Shown: one piece after another, positions 8,980 through 16,582 of the stretch
How the letters are laid out: every line of letters starts with the position of its first letter
How positions within the stretch are numbered: the stretch's first letter is position 1
Origin: Parcubacteria group bacterium Gr01-1014_13
GTDB taxonomy: Bacteria > Patescibacteria > ABY1 > Magasanikbacterales > GWA2-37-8
DNA: 64,000 bases
Direction of reading: 5' to 3'
NCBI GenBank assembly: GCA_007376295.1
Contig: VMGB01000001.1
Location: 310,001 to 374,000, forward strand
The notes under the pieces: generated by a model
What the model was told of the DNA's origin: nothing
The model's database searches: none
Seen by the model: the letters and a program-made list of their open reading frames with translations, nothing else
Program-made: the position numbers and the translations under genes

Positions 8980-9070
8980 TGGGTAATTACACATTAATTA
9001 TACATATATTACACATATCCTATATATTTGTCAAATTATGGGTAATTACCCATTAATTATACATATATTA
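8980..9070 (-). promoter_or_regulatory. Fic promoter between two 32-bp direct repeats (putative operator)
   Basis: TTGACA (9029-9034), a 17-bp spacer and TAATAT (9006-9011) form a good promoter for the Fic gene. Two 32-bp direct repeats (8980-9011 and 9039-9070), identical but for one base, flank it, 59 bp apart. The distal copy contains the perfect palindrome TGGGTAATTACCCA. The proximal copy overlaps the -10. This is the geometry of an operator pair. Confidence 0.65.
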
Positions 9071-9200
9071 TACCATAATATTTTTAATCCATCCATGGCG
9101 CCTTCTGGGCATCTAAAGTCCCTTTTCTTGTCCAAAAACCCTAAAAACCCCAAAATCATTTTGGCTAATCTTAGCGCAACATAGACACTGTTCCGGTCCT

Positions 9201-9223
9201 TCGAATCCAAACCTCGGAACAAT
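9201..9223 (+). repeat. Copy of tRNA-Gln 3' end (putative attachment site)
   Basis: 22 of 23 bases match 7404-7426 (T-loop, T-stem 3' side, acceptor 3' side and four bases beyond). The upstream bases do not continue as a tRNA, so it is a fragment and not a gene. The stretch 9071-9200 holds a CCAAAA/TTTTGG hairpin and no gene that I can see. Confidence 0.7.
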
Positions 9224-9238
9224 TAAATTAAACTTGAA

Positions 9239-9691
9239 TTACTCAACTGGAATATCAAAATGGTAAACATCTTCTTTTGTCCCCAAAGACTTATATAGCT
9301 TTATGGCTGGCATATCACCGTGATCAGCCTGAACAAAAATTATATAGGCACCCCGCTCTTTAGCGATTTGTTTAAGATTTTTTATTAATTGAGTAGCCAG
9401 CCCTTTCCGACGATGAAGTTCTATGACTGCCAAATCATAAATATATATTTCTTTTCTTTTTTGTTCAAATTTTTCTAATTCATAGGCAACTAAGCCACCC
9501 ACAACTTCATTTTCGTATAAAGCCGCCAAAACAATAAAATTAGACTTACCCAACAACGATACTAGGTACTGATCGTCGGGAACAGACCTTTGATACGTTT
9601 CTACGTCCTGAAATGCTTCACCAAAAACTTTAAGCAGTTGCTTAAAATGGTTTAAATCAGTATTGCTAAGTTGCTTAAAAGAATAAGTCAT
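9239..9691 (-). CDS. AAC(3)-I-like GNAT N-acetyltransferase
   Basis: 150 residues, one GNAT domain. The segment FEQKRKEIYIYDLAV, then HRRKGLATQLI (acetyl-CoA loop R/Q-x-x-G-x-G/A), then GAYIIFVQADHGDMPAIKLY and the closing HFDI follows aminoglycoside 3-N-acetyltransferase type I (gentamicin acetyltransferase) almost position by position, as I remember that family. Members transfer acetyl from acetyl-CoA to the 3-amino group of gentamicin-type drugs. Whether this one acts on a drug or on a cellular amine cannot be told. It starts 6 bp after the methyltransferase gene, so the two share a transcript, and it ends 15 bp from the tRNA-Gln fragment. Confidence 0.8.
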   Translation of the reverse strand: MTYSFKQLSNTDLNHFKQLLKVFGEAFQDVETYQRSVPDDQYLVSLLGKSNFIVLAALYENEVVGGLVAYELEKFEQKRKEIYIYDLAVIELHRRKGLATQLIKNLKQIAKERGAYIIFVQADHGDMPAIKLYKSLGTKEDVYHFDIPVE

Positions 9692-9697
9692 TGGTAT

Positions 9698-10453
9698 TTA
9701 AACCTTCCTCCCCTCCAAAAATAAAAACAAAGGAAATTCTTTTCTAGCTTTGTCTTCGGCTGTAAAACGCGGACCGCGAGTTGGTTCGCGATGCGAAATC
9801 CATTCTTCCAGTTTGGCTACGGCAAAACCATTTTTTCGAAGCATTTTAAAATACCATTGTAGTGAACGGTGAAAAGAAACTGTCTTTTCTGATTTCTTTT
9901 TTCCTGGATGCATATCTATTTCTGTTTGAAATTCAGATAAATATGCGTCCATGCGACGGTGCTGAACTTTTTCCTTTTCATCCCATTGCCAACTGGAAAC
10001 TTTTGGCGCTCGGAAGGCTGGATGATTGATTACTAAAAATATACTACCTGTATCTTTCAAAACTCTGGCACACTCAGCCAAAACACCATCCACATTTTTT
10101 ATATTCTGCAAAGCTAAAATTATTGTAATTGCGTCCACAGATTTATCTGGGCAAAATTTAATACTGTCTGCCGGAGATACATGGTATTCCACATTTCTCG
10201 TTTCATGTTGTTTGGCTATCTTTATTAATTCAGGTGAAATATCTGAAGCAATAACTTTAGCCCCGCTTTGGCTAAAAATACGGGCAAAAAATCCTTGGCC
10301 GCAAGCCAAATCCAAAACAACTTGGTTTTTACCCAAATTCATAGACCGAACCAAGTTTGGCAAGATAACTTTCTGCTGAAAAGAATCATCGTCTTTTTCT
10401 AGCATGTTATCGTACCAACTCGCCACTTTACCCCAAGAAGTTGCTTTTTTCAT
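9698..10453 (-). CDS. Class I SAM-dependent methyltransferase
   Basis: 251 residues. The Rossmann methyltransferase signature is clear: motif I VVLDLACGQGFFARIF (about 45-60), acidic motif II VIASDIS, motif III-like PDKSVDAITIILALQNI, then LAECARVLKDTGSIFLVINHP typical of the UbiE/Methyltransf_11 group. The C-terminal third is positively charged and unlike well-known members. The substrate cannot be inferred. It is first in a two-gene unit with the AAC(3)-I-like gene and is divergent from folD. No Shine-Dalgarno is seen before the ATG. Confidence 0.85.
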   Translation of the reverse strand: MKKATSWGKVASWYDNMLEKDDDSFQQKVILPNLVRSMNLGKNQVVLDLACGQGFFARIFSQSGAKVIASDISPELIKIAKQHETRNVEYHVSPADSIKFCPDKSVDAITIILALQNIKNVDGVLAECARVLKDTGSIFLVINHPAFRAPKVSSWQWDEKEKVQHRRMDAYLSEFQTEIDMHPGKKKSEKTVSFHRSLQWYFKMLRKNGFAVAKLEEWISHREPTRGPRFTAEDKARKEFPLFLFLEGRKV

Positions 10454-10498
10454 GCGTGTAGTTTAGCGAAAAAGAGGCGTTTGGTCAACCGGCCAGAC

Positions 10499-10527
10499 TT
10501 GCAAAATAAGGGAAAAAGTGATAGTAT
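10499..10527 (+). promoter_or_regulatory. folD promoter, near-leaderless
   Basis: TTGCAA, a 17-bp spacer and TAGTAT end 6 nt before the folD ATG; there is no Shine-Dalgarno sequence. Confidence 0.55.
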
Positions 10528-10533
10528 TTCGGT

Positions 10534-11385
10534 ATGTCAAATATTATAGACGGCAAAACTATTGCAGCAAAGATAGAAAATGAGACCGCCAAACAGGTGG
10601 CTATTTTGAAAACCAAAGGTATTACGCCTAAACTGGCCGTTGTTTTGGTGGGCGAAGACAGACCATCAAGAATTTACATAAAAAGAAAAAAAGAAGCGGC
10701 GCAGCGTGTGGGTATTAATTTTGAGCTGCACGAACTTCCCGAAAATATCTCTAAAGAAGGACTGATAGAAGCGGTAAACAAAATCCAGACAGACCCCCTG
10801 CTCACAGGGCTAATAATCCAGCTTCCCTTACCTGAACATCTTTATGTACCAGAAGTTCTTAATGCAATAAACACTGATATAGATGTAGATTGTTTGACCG
10901 ACTGCAATATTGGCAAACTGGTAATGAAGACGAATCTAATAGAACCACCTACTCCTTGGGCAGTAGTGAAAACTTTAAAAGAAATTAATTTTGATTTAAC
11001 TGGAAAAAACGCGGTAATTATCGGCGCTGGCGCGCTGGTTGGAAAACCGCTGGCCATAATGCTGGTAAACGAGCTGGCGAGTGTCACCACCTGCAATAGC
11101 CGCACCAAAGATATAAAAGATAAATGCTTAAAAGCTGATGTGATTGTTTGCGCTGTAGGCAAGAATAACCTGCTTACTGCCGATATGGTAAAAAAAGGAA
11201 CAGTCGTGATAGACACCGGCATAGTTTATACTGATGGCAAAATGCATGGTGATGTTGATTTTATACCAGTTTCCAAAAAAGCTAGCTTCATTACCCCTAC
11301 TCCGGGCGGTATCGGCCCTATCACTGTAGCTAAACTTCTTCTAAATACAGTGATTTGCGCGGAAAAGAAAAACAGGATACTATAA
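10534..11385 (+). CDS. folD: Bifunctional methylene-THF dehydrogenase/cyclohydrolase
   Basis: 283 residues, the normal length. It interconverts 5,10-methylene-THF and 10-formyl-THF in the cytoplasm. The substrate site is typical: LAVVLVGED, the Y-I-K-R-K catalytic Lys region, LIIQLPLPEHL, D-V-D, and the C-terminal TPTPGGIGPITVAKLL. The dinucleotide motif that normally reads G-R-S-x-x-V-G-x-P reads G-A-G-A-L-V-G-K-P here, so the Arg-Ser that contacts the NADP phosphate is replaced; cofactor preference may differ. Divergent from the methyltransferase gene. Confidence 0.95.
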   Translation: MSNIIDGKTIAAKIENETAKQVAILKTKGITPKLAVVLVGEDRPSRIYIKRKKEAAQRVGINFELHELPENISKEGLIEAVNKIQTDPLLTGLIIQLPLPEHLYVPEVLNAINTDIDVDCLTDCNIGKLVMKTNLIEPPTPWAVVKTLKEINFDLTGKNAVIIGAGALVGKPLAIMLVNELASVTTCNSRTKDIKDKCLKADVIVCAVGKNNLLTADMVKKGTVVIDTGIVYTDGKMHGDVDFIPVSKKASFITPTPGGIGPITVAKLLLNTVICAEKKNRIL

Positions 11386-11431
11386 CTATATACACAATTT
11401 TCTTCTTTAACCTCAAACAAGGGAGGTGGTC

Positions 11432-11614
11432 ATGACGGCGTACGACTTGCCTTCTTCTTGTTCTAAGAAAGACTGTGATGGTGAGCTTGTTTTCATTGAT
11501 GGCAACAATGTACAAACTCGCTTAAAATGCAATGAGTGTGGCCGGCTACACACTCTAAGAGTATCTCGTTTGGAATATTTCAAACTTTTGGCAGAACAAG
11601 AAAAATTGCTTTAG
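11432..11614 (+). CDS. Zn-ribbon microprotein
   Basis: 60 residues starting MTAYDLP, after an excellent GGAGGTGG ribosome site. A C-x4-C pair near the N-terminus and a C-x2-C pair (CNEC) in the middle could hold one zinc. There is no known family that I can name. A weak promoter (TTGCGC-17-TACTAT) lies at the end of folD. The strong ribosome site contrasts with the SD-less core genes. It is followed 23 bp later by a second Cys-rich microprotein, and the pair is closed by a long hairpin. Confidence 0.7.
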   Translation: MTAYDLPSSCSKKDCDGELVFIDGNNVQTRLKCNECGRLHTLRVSRLEYFKLLAEQEKLL

Positions 11615-11637
11615 CCCGAAAGAAAAAGGAGTAAACC

Positions 11638-11811
11638 ATGAAGGCCAAAAATCCCGGCCCTCAGCTTATGGATTGTGAAATATGCGGGAAAAAAACTGTT
11701 CATGATTTCTCTCTAGATTTAGACGAGAAGTTGAACAAACTGCGCACTTGGACCTGCCATCATTGCAAGAATCGTATTTCTACGCCTGATGGCAAATTCG
11801 AGCCAAATTAA
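11638..11811 (+). CDS. Zn-ribbon microprotein (57 aa)
   Basis: ATG 11638 after an AAGGAG site gives a 57-residue protein beginning MKAKNPGPQL. Two knuckles, C-x2-C (CEIC, about 13-16) and C-x2-C (CHHC, about 40-43), form a likely four-Cys zinc ribbon. The middle is acidic and helical. Co-transcribed with the preceding 60-residue Zn protein. Function unknown; nucleic-acid or protein binding is only suggested by the fold type. Confidence 0.7.
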   Translation: MKAKNPGPQLMDCEICGKKTVHDFSLDLDEKLNKLRTWTCHHCKNRISTPDGKFEPN

Positions 11812-11812
11812 A

Positions 11813-11844
11813 AGAGTTGACGGTTAATTTAAACCGTCAACTCT
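11813..11844. terminator. Long hairpin between convergent genes
   Basis: A 13-bp perfect stem (AGAGTTGACGGTT / AACCGTCAACTCT) with a loop of 6 nt lies between convergent genes ending at 11811 and 11857. T-rich flanks are modest, so termination may depend mainly on stem strength. Confidence 0.7.
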
Positions 11845-11856
11845 AATATTTACAAA

Positions 11857-13266
11857 TTAAGCGTAAGGTAATTCCGCAGGAGGCGTTTCTTCTTCCTCTG
11901 CAGCTTCTGGCAGTGCTTCCTGAACTTTTCTGCGCAGCGGACTTTCAGTCATTTCTTCTATAGGTAAATTAATAGGCGGCTCAGCTCTCTTGCTGGCTGT
12001 TTTTTGTAATAGCGGAGTTTTAACCAACGGCAATGGGAAGTGCCACAGAGTGGCCAGTTCCTGAATATTTAAAATATATGGATTATGACCAATTTTAATT
12101 TTTCTTTTCTTGTACGCACTGACAAATTTTTTCTTTATTTCCAAAATACGGTAATTTTTAAATGCATAATGCGCCGTGGTGGCTGCCACCGGGACAATAG
12201 CATTACGTCCTGCATAATCAAATTGATTTAGGGATCCGACAAAGCCATCCAAACAACGGCTAGGGTTAAATACCTCCTTAGGCGCGGCATACAAAACCCG
12301 GCATTTCGTTTTGAATCCAATTTTGGAAATTTTTTCTTCTATCGCCGCTATGGTATCCCTCACTCCAGGAGTTAAATCCGAGAGTTTGCCGGGCATTTCT
12401 TCTTTTTTCTTGGCCGGACCTTCTTCACTTGGTGACTGAACCGCCTTTAAAAGCTCGTTAAACAAACTATTTAATAGTTTAAATAGAAAAAATGGCTGGG
12501 ACGTATCCTTTTTATTTTCAATAATTTTTTTGACTAACTCTATACCATTAGCTTTCCATTTACTAGAGGTTGGTTCGATAATAATCTGAAACCAAAGATT
12601 TTCTCCGGTACTGATACGGGTAAAATTTTCTAATATAGAGGCCATGGGATCATGAAACATCGCGTCCTTGCTAATATTGTGTTCAAATTCCGAATAAGTT
12701 CGGATCGGATATGGATCCGGAGCAGCCAAACCAAACTCCAAACCAAACATTTCGTGTGTTTCGTTGGGATATGCTGTGGGAATACCGTCGACATAATCCT
12801 CTACTTCGGTAATTTCAGCCATCGGATACTGAGCATAAACTGCCGCCTCTACTAAATCCCGGTAAGTAGCTTCGGTAAAAATTAAAAATTGAATATAGCC
12901 TTCGAGGCTGATAATTTCCAAACTAAACCATCTTTGTTTTACACCCTGCCAATACTTTTGACCAAAATTTGGTTCGAAAAGCGCCCCGCTCAGGTGGGCA
13001 AAAATTTGTTCCACTGCTTTTGGACTTTGAATAGTGTCTGGAGGCACATCTACGGCCAGAACAACCCATTCCCAATTGCTTGTATATTTGTTCTGCCGGA
13101 GATTTACCCAAAGCTGGGCCCCCATGAAAAAAAATATCAAAGCCAAAACAGCCCACCCGACAATAGCAAAAATTACCCAAGCCATTTGTCCGGTAGGAAG
13201 GGTGAGGATTGTGTTCCAAAAAGAAAAATCAACAATAATGCCAAATGGTAATTCGGTGCCCGGCAT
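11857..13266 (-). CDS. Membrane protein with DUF8128-like domain, no ATPase
   Basis: 469 residues. One membrane helix (about 28-52) is followed by a domain alignable with the N-terminal half of the TraG-like ATPase at 2339-4894. Both have a Y-A/H-Q-Y-P-x-A-E-I-T-E sequence, a DPMA/DPLI...ILE block and a P-T/A-x-x-K-W-x-x-x-G motif. It ends in a Pro/Glu-rich tail with no P-loop. It may form the membrane-proximal part of the same complex, or be a paralogue that lost its motor. A 53-residue two-helix membrane protein is encoded 2 bp upstream and is certainly coupled to it. Confidence 0.7.
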   Translation of the reverse strand: MPGTELPFGIIVDFSFWNTILTLPTGQMAWVIFAIVGWAVLALIFFFMGAQLWVNLRQNKYTSNWEWVVLAVDVPPDTIQSPKAVEQIFAHLSGALFEPNFGQKYWQGVKQRWFSLEIISLEGYIQFLIFTEATYRDLVEAAVYAQYPMAEITEVEDYVDGIPTAYPNETHEMFGLEFGLAAPDPYPIRTYSEFEHNISKDAMFHDPMASILENFTRISTGENLWFQIIIEPTSSKWKANGIELVKKIIENKKDTSQPFFLFKLLNSLFNELLKAVQSPSEEGPAKKKEEMPGKLSDLTPGVRDTIAAIEEKISKIGFKTKCRVLYAAPKEVFNPSRCLDGFVGSLNQFDYAGRNAIVPVAATTAHYAFKNYRILEIKKKFVSAYKKRKIKIGHNPYILNIQELATLWHFPLPLVKTPLLQKTASKRAEPPINLPIEEMTESPLRRKVQEALPEAAEEEETPPAELPYA

Positions 13267-13268
13267 AG

Positions 13269-13430
13269 TTACTTTTTAAGGATACTAAATACTCCGCCGT
13301 AAATTATCAGAACGCCAAATATCGTCCACCACCAACCAAATTGGCTGGAGATCCAACCGCTATAATAAGCGAAAGAACAAATAAGGGCGGCGCATAGCGC
13401 CACCATATGTCGAATAGCATTATCGGACAT
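13269..13430 (-). CDS. Small two-helix membrane protein
   Basis: 53 residues (start MSDNAIRH), with two hydrophobic helices (about 9-24 and 35-50) separated by a short Trp/Gly-rich turn (QFGWWW). Its stop is 2 bp from the start of the DUF8128-like gene, so they are translated together. It is probably a subunit or accessory of that protein. No known family. Confidence 0.65.
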   Translation of the reverse strand: MSDNAIRHMVALCAALICSFAYYSGWISSQFGWWWTIFGVLIIYGGVFSILKK

Positions 13431-13485
13431 AAATATTTTTTAAATCTAAATACTTGAACCTATTATATCATATTAATCCCAAAAA

Positions 13486-13512
13486 CAAAACCCACCTGTA
13501 AGGCGGGTTTTG
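13486..13512 (-). terminator. Terminator of the secDF transcript
   Basis: CAAAACCCACC / GGCGGGTTTTG stem with a short loop, 24 bp after the secF stop, with T-rich sequence on the minus-strand 3' side. Confidence 0.8.
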
Positions 13513-13535
13513 TAATAAAATAAAGTATTTTTTGA

Positions 13536-14450
13536 TTAAGCTCGGTGACGTTCTTGCCATCTATAGATCTGTACTAGTAGCGGGCTGGCAATAAATATGG
13601 AAGCAACTGTGCTAAGCGCCATGCCTAATATTAAAGCGAGGACGAAATAGTGAACTGTTGGCCCGCCAAAGAAATAAAGGGCAAACAAAGGCAACAGCAC
13701 GGCAAAAACAGTGTTAATGGAGCGGGCTAAGGTTTCATTCAAACCAGTATTTACAAGCGCTGGAAAATCATCCACGTTGTGTTTTAAGAGTCTTTCACGA
13801 ATACGGTCATATACAACGATGCTATCATTTACAGAGTAGCCTAACACTGTCAAAATTGCTACTACAAAGGCTATATCCACCTCTACCCCCTTAAACCGAC
13901 CAAGAGCCGCAAAAATACCCACAACAACTACCACGACATAAAAAAGAGTCGCGATAGCCACCAGACCATATTTCCAGCTGGCAATGGGGTGCGAAACACT
14001 GCGAAACGCAAAAGCGAGATAAATAATAATACTTCCACTCACAAACAGAGCTGCCCATAATGAACGGTCCCGGAGTTGTTTACTCACCGCGCCTCCGATT
14101 GTTTCAAACCGATCCTCGATAACCTTGTTATCTTCAGTCTGGAAACTTTTTTCAACTCCTTTGATAAGCACCTGATGTTCGTCTTCAGACAAAAATCCGG
14201 TGCGTATAATCATTCTATTATCTTCACTTTTTTGAATCACAGCCTGCTTGATGCCAATTTTACCAAGCGCTTGTTCCATTTCTTCAGATGCAGGACGTTG
14301 CTTTGAAAAAGAAAGCTCAACAAGCGATCCGCCGGTAAAATCAATGCCCGGTTTTAATCCCCACATAAGGATCAGAACAATAGACACTGCGGTGGAAATA
14401 GCTCCGATAGCAAGCCAAACTTTGGAATATTTAATAAAAGGAATTTGCAT
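13536..14450 (-). CDS. secF: Protein translocase subunit SecF
   Basis: 304 residues from ATG 14450. An upstream in-frame start would run inside secD and was rejected; the stop TAG of secD and this ATG are one base apart. Six membrane helices flank a periplasmic-type P4 domain. Signatures: GIDFTGGSLVELSF near the N-terminus, and GYSVNDSIVVYDRIRE in TM4, the region that carries the proton path in SecDF. Together with SecD it uses ion flow to pull secreted proteins across the membrane after SecA/SecYEG. Confidence 0.95.
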   Translation of the reverse strand: MQIPFIKYSKVWLAIGAISTAVSIVLILMWGLKPGIDFTGGSLVELSFSKQRPASEEMEQALGKIGIKQAVIQKSEDNRMIIRTGFLSEDEHQVLIKGVEKSFQTEDNKVIEDRFETIGGAVSKQLRDRSLWAALFVSGSIIIYLAFAFRSVSHPIASWKYGLVAIATLFYVVVVVVGIFAALGRFKGVEVDIAFVVAILTVLGYSVNDSIVVYDRIRERLLKHNVDDFPALVNTGLNETLARSINTVFAVLLPLFALYFFGGPTVHYFVLALILGMALSTVASIFIASPLLVQIYRWQERHRA

Positions 14451-14451
14451 A

Positions 14452-16206
14452 CTATTTAATTTCATTTTTAGTTTCTTGACGCGTATATCCCAAAATAAAT
14501 ATATTACCGCGTTCAGACAGCCAACCAAACACCAAGCGCATTATAGTTCGTGTTACGGTAATGGCGGTGAAAAGATTGATGAGTGTACCAAATGCCAAAA
14601 CAGTGGCAAATCCCTGAATAAATCCGCTGCCAAACCAGATTAAAAACACACAGCTAATTAGAGCGGTAATATGGCTATCACGAATAGACGGCCAGGCCCG
14701 CAAGAACGCTTCTTCCATGGCGACGCGAAGACTTTTACCAAGCCTTAATTCCTCCTTCAGACGTTCAAATACCAACACGTTGGCATCAACAGCCATACCA
14801 ATGGAAAGGATTAAACCGGCAATACCGGAAAGAGTAAGGGTAACGCCGAGAATTTTAAACAAAGCAAGGTTAAGCACCGCATACACGCCAAGAGAAAATA
14901 CCGAAAGAAGCCCGGGCAAACGATAATAGAGAGTCATGAACATCATAACCAACAATAAGCCTACCAGACCGGCTTTAAGGCTTTTTTGTAAAGAATCAGC
15001 ACCTAAAGTGGCATCAACTTTTTGCTGGCTGATTAAATCAACCGGCACCGGCAAAGCACCGGAATTTAAACGTTGAGCCAAAAGTCTGGCTTCTTGTATC
15101 GAGAAACTGCCAGAAATTACCGCGCTACCGGTTAAGATAGGTTCATTGACCACTGGGATACTAACAGGTGTCCCGTCCAAAAATATAGCTACCGGCTTGC
15201 CAACATTACGTTTGGTTAAATCGGCAAACATCTGCGTGCCTTCGTCGTTAAATTGCAAAGCCACCTGCACTTGTCCAGTGCGAGTATCTTGACTTACTTC
15301 TGTTCTTTTAAGTTGTTTGCCGGACAAACCGGAACTCTTCCACTGTTCAGCCGGAGGTACGATATCTACAGGTCGTTTTGTTTTTATAAAAATTCTGGCG
15401 ATATTATATATCTTGGTAGAAGTAACCGGTCCTTCCATATCCTGCGCGGAAATTCTTTTGATAATATTCAACCCATCAAAACTTTTGATTAATTCCTTGC
15501 TTACTTCGCCGTCTTTGTGAGTACTGGCCCATTTATAAAATTCAGGGAAAACTTTGTCATCGATAAAACCTAAAACACCCGCATTCTTTTTACTTTGTTC
15601 TTCTTCAGAATATTCAGCTACCGCTGAGTCAAATGCCATACCTTTATTTACAGCCAGAATAGCAGCATTTGCTTTGGTTTGCGCTTTAGCGTTAAACTCA
15701 TTCAGTTCTTTTGTTTCCGCAGCTGTAAGGGGTCTTAGCGGTTTGTCATCCTCTTCTTTAAATTCTAAAATTGGAGTCTCACCAATCATTTTTATAGCCT
15801 GATTGACATCAGTAATACCTGGCAATTCCACAATTATTCGGTAATCATTATTAACCTTGGTTGTCTGCACCAAAGGCTCAGAAACACCTAAGCCGCCTCG
15901 TACCCGGCGTTCAATGACATCGCGCACGCCTTCTACGGAGCTGGCTCTGTCGCTGTCAGGTATGGACTCAACTTTGGCTTGATAAATTAAGTGCGCGCCA
16001 CCCTGTAAATCTAATCCTAAATTAAATCCAGATGCGGGAAAATTCGGCAGACCTAGATTTGCTTTTTTATTTACCCAGTCGATGCCTTTGTTGGCATAAG
16101 TAGGAAATACCATTAACAAACAAAAAGCAGCTAATAAAAAAATAGAGAAAACGCGCCATTTTAATTTTTCTCTGGAAAGAGGTTTTATTTGTTTTCGTAA
16201 GGCCAT
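14452..16206 (-). CDS. secD: Protein translocase subunit SecD with parvulin-like insert
   Basis: 584 residues. One N-terminal helix, LGLDLQGGAHLIY (63-75), the P1 periplasmic domain, and five C-terminal helices with LILSIGMAVDANVLVFERLKEE and the D-S-H-I-T-A-L-I end motif. Unusual: residues about 165-253 carry a PPIC/parvulin-type pattern (F-D-S-A-V-A-E-Y-S, G-V-L-G-F, V-F-P-E-F, D-G-E-V-S, and G-L-N-I-I-K-R) inserted into the P1 head. This suggests a fused foldase-like module for emerging substrates. secF follows after one base. The ATG at 16206 fits the usual SecD N-terminus. Confidence 0.95.
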   Translation of the reverse strand: MALRKQIKPLSREKLKWRVFSIFLLAAFCLLMVFPTYANKGIDWVNKKANLGLPNFPASGFNLGLDLQGGAHLIYQAKVESIPDSDRASSVEGVRDVIERRVRGGLGVSEPLVQTTKVNNDYRIIVELPGITDVNQAIKMIGETPILEFKEEDDKPLRPLTAAETKELNEFNAKAQTKANAAILAVNKGMAFDSAVAEYSEEEQSKKNAGVLGFIDDKVFPEFYKWASTHKDGEVSKELIKSFDGLNIIKRISAQDMEGPVTSTKIYNIARIFIKTKRPVDIVPPAEQWKSSGLSGKQLKRTEVSQDTRTGQVQVALQFNDEGTQMFADLTKRNVGKPVAIFLDGTPVSIPVVNEPILTGSAVISGSFSIQEARLLAQRLNSGALPVPVDLISQQKVDATLGADSLQKSLKAGLVGLLLVMMFMTLYYRLPGLLSVFSLGVYAVLNLALFKILGVTLTLSGIAGLILSIGMAVDANVLVFERLKEELRLGKSLRVAMEEAFLRAWPSIRDSHITALISCVFLIWFGSGFIQGFATVLAFGTLINLFTAITVTRTIMRLVFGWLSERGNIFILGYTRQETKNEIK

Positions 16207-16295
16207 ACTTATGAATCTTGAAGTGAATTATGCGTTAGGAAATTTGCTCTAATCTTAATGTATTTCTCTAATTTTGGCAAGGGGATAAAATAAGG

Positions 16296-16511
16296 CTATA
16301 AATCGCCAATATATTCAAACCGAGGCATTGTCTTGCCGTCTACTTCTACATTTTCGGTAAATACAGCCAGCGGACGCACCCATAAGCTATACTCACTTTT
16401 ATAAAGCGGACGATATATTACCACATCTTCCAAAGTGGCTTCGATTTTACCAACACCAATTACTTCGTAATCCTTACCTTTATAATGTCTGTATTTTCCT
16501 GGTTTTAACAT
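16296..16511 (-). CDS. DUF1653 family protein
   Basis: 71 residues: KPGKYRHYKGKDYEVIGVG... VVIYRPLY...LWVRPLAVFTENVEVDGK...RFEYIG matches DUF1653, a small beta-rich domain often seen alone or beside nucleotide-sugar or MazG-like genes. Function not established. Monocistronic here, with the start close to a divergent promoter for the Zn microprotein cluster. Confidence 0.85.
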   Translation of the reverse strand: MLKPGKYRHYKGKDYEVIGVGKIEATLEDVVIYRPLYKSEYSLWVRPLAVFTENVEVDGKTMPRFEYIGDL

Positions 16512-16525
16512 ATATACACTTTACA

Positions 16526-16554
16526 TTGACTAGCTGCGGTTAATTATATATTAT
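16526..16554 (+). promoter_or_regulatory. Sigma70-type promoter for the microprotein cluster
   Basis: TTGACT, a 17-bp spacer and TATTAT, followed 28 nt later by ATG 16583 with an AAGGAAA ribosome site. Confidence 0.7.
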
Positions 16555-16582
16555 TGATACAAACTCAACAAGGAAAATTTCC

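Larger units (their letters stand above)
7404..9223. mobile_element. Possible tRNA-Gln-integrated insertion carrying a Fic gene
   Basis: The last 19 bases of tRNA-Gln plus four downstream bases (7404-7426) recur at 9201-9223 with one mismatch. The segment between holds a single AT-rich Fic gene with its own promoter repeats and terminator. A tRNA 3' end duplicated at the far side is the classic footprint of tyrosine-recombinase integration. No integrase is present, so this would be a decayed or trans-mobilised element. Established: tRNA genes serve as attachment sites. Inference: that this segment moved in this way. Confidence 0.6.

Noticed and set aside
8871..9056. Open frame on the plus strand opposite the Fic start
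   Set aside because: It overlaps the Fic coding start and promoter repeats, has no ribosome site, and is low-complexity; a shadow frame.
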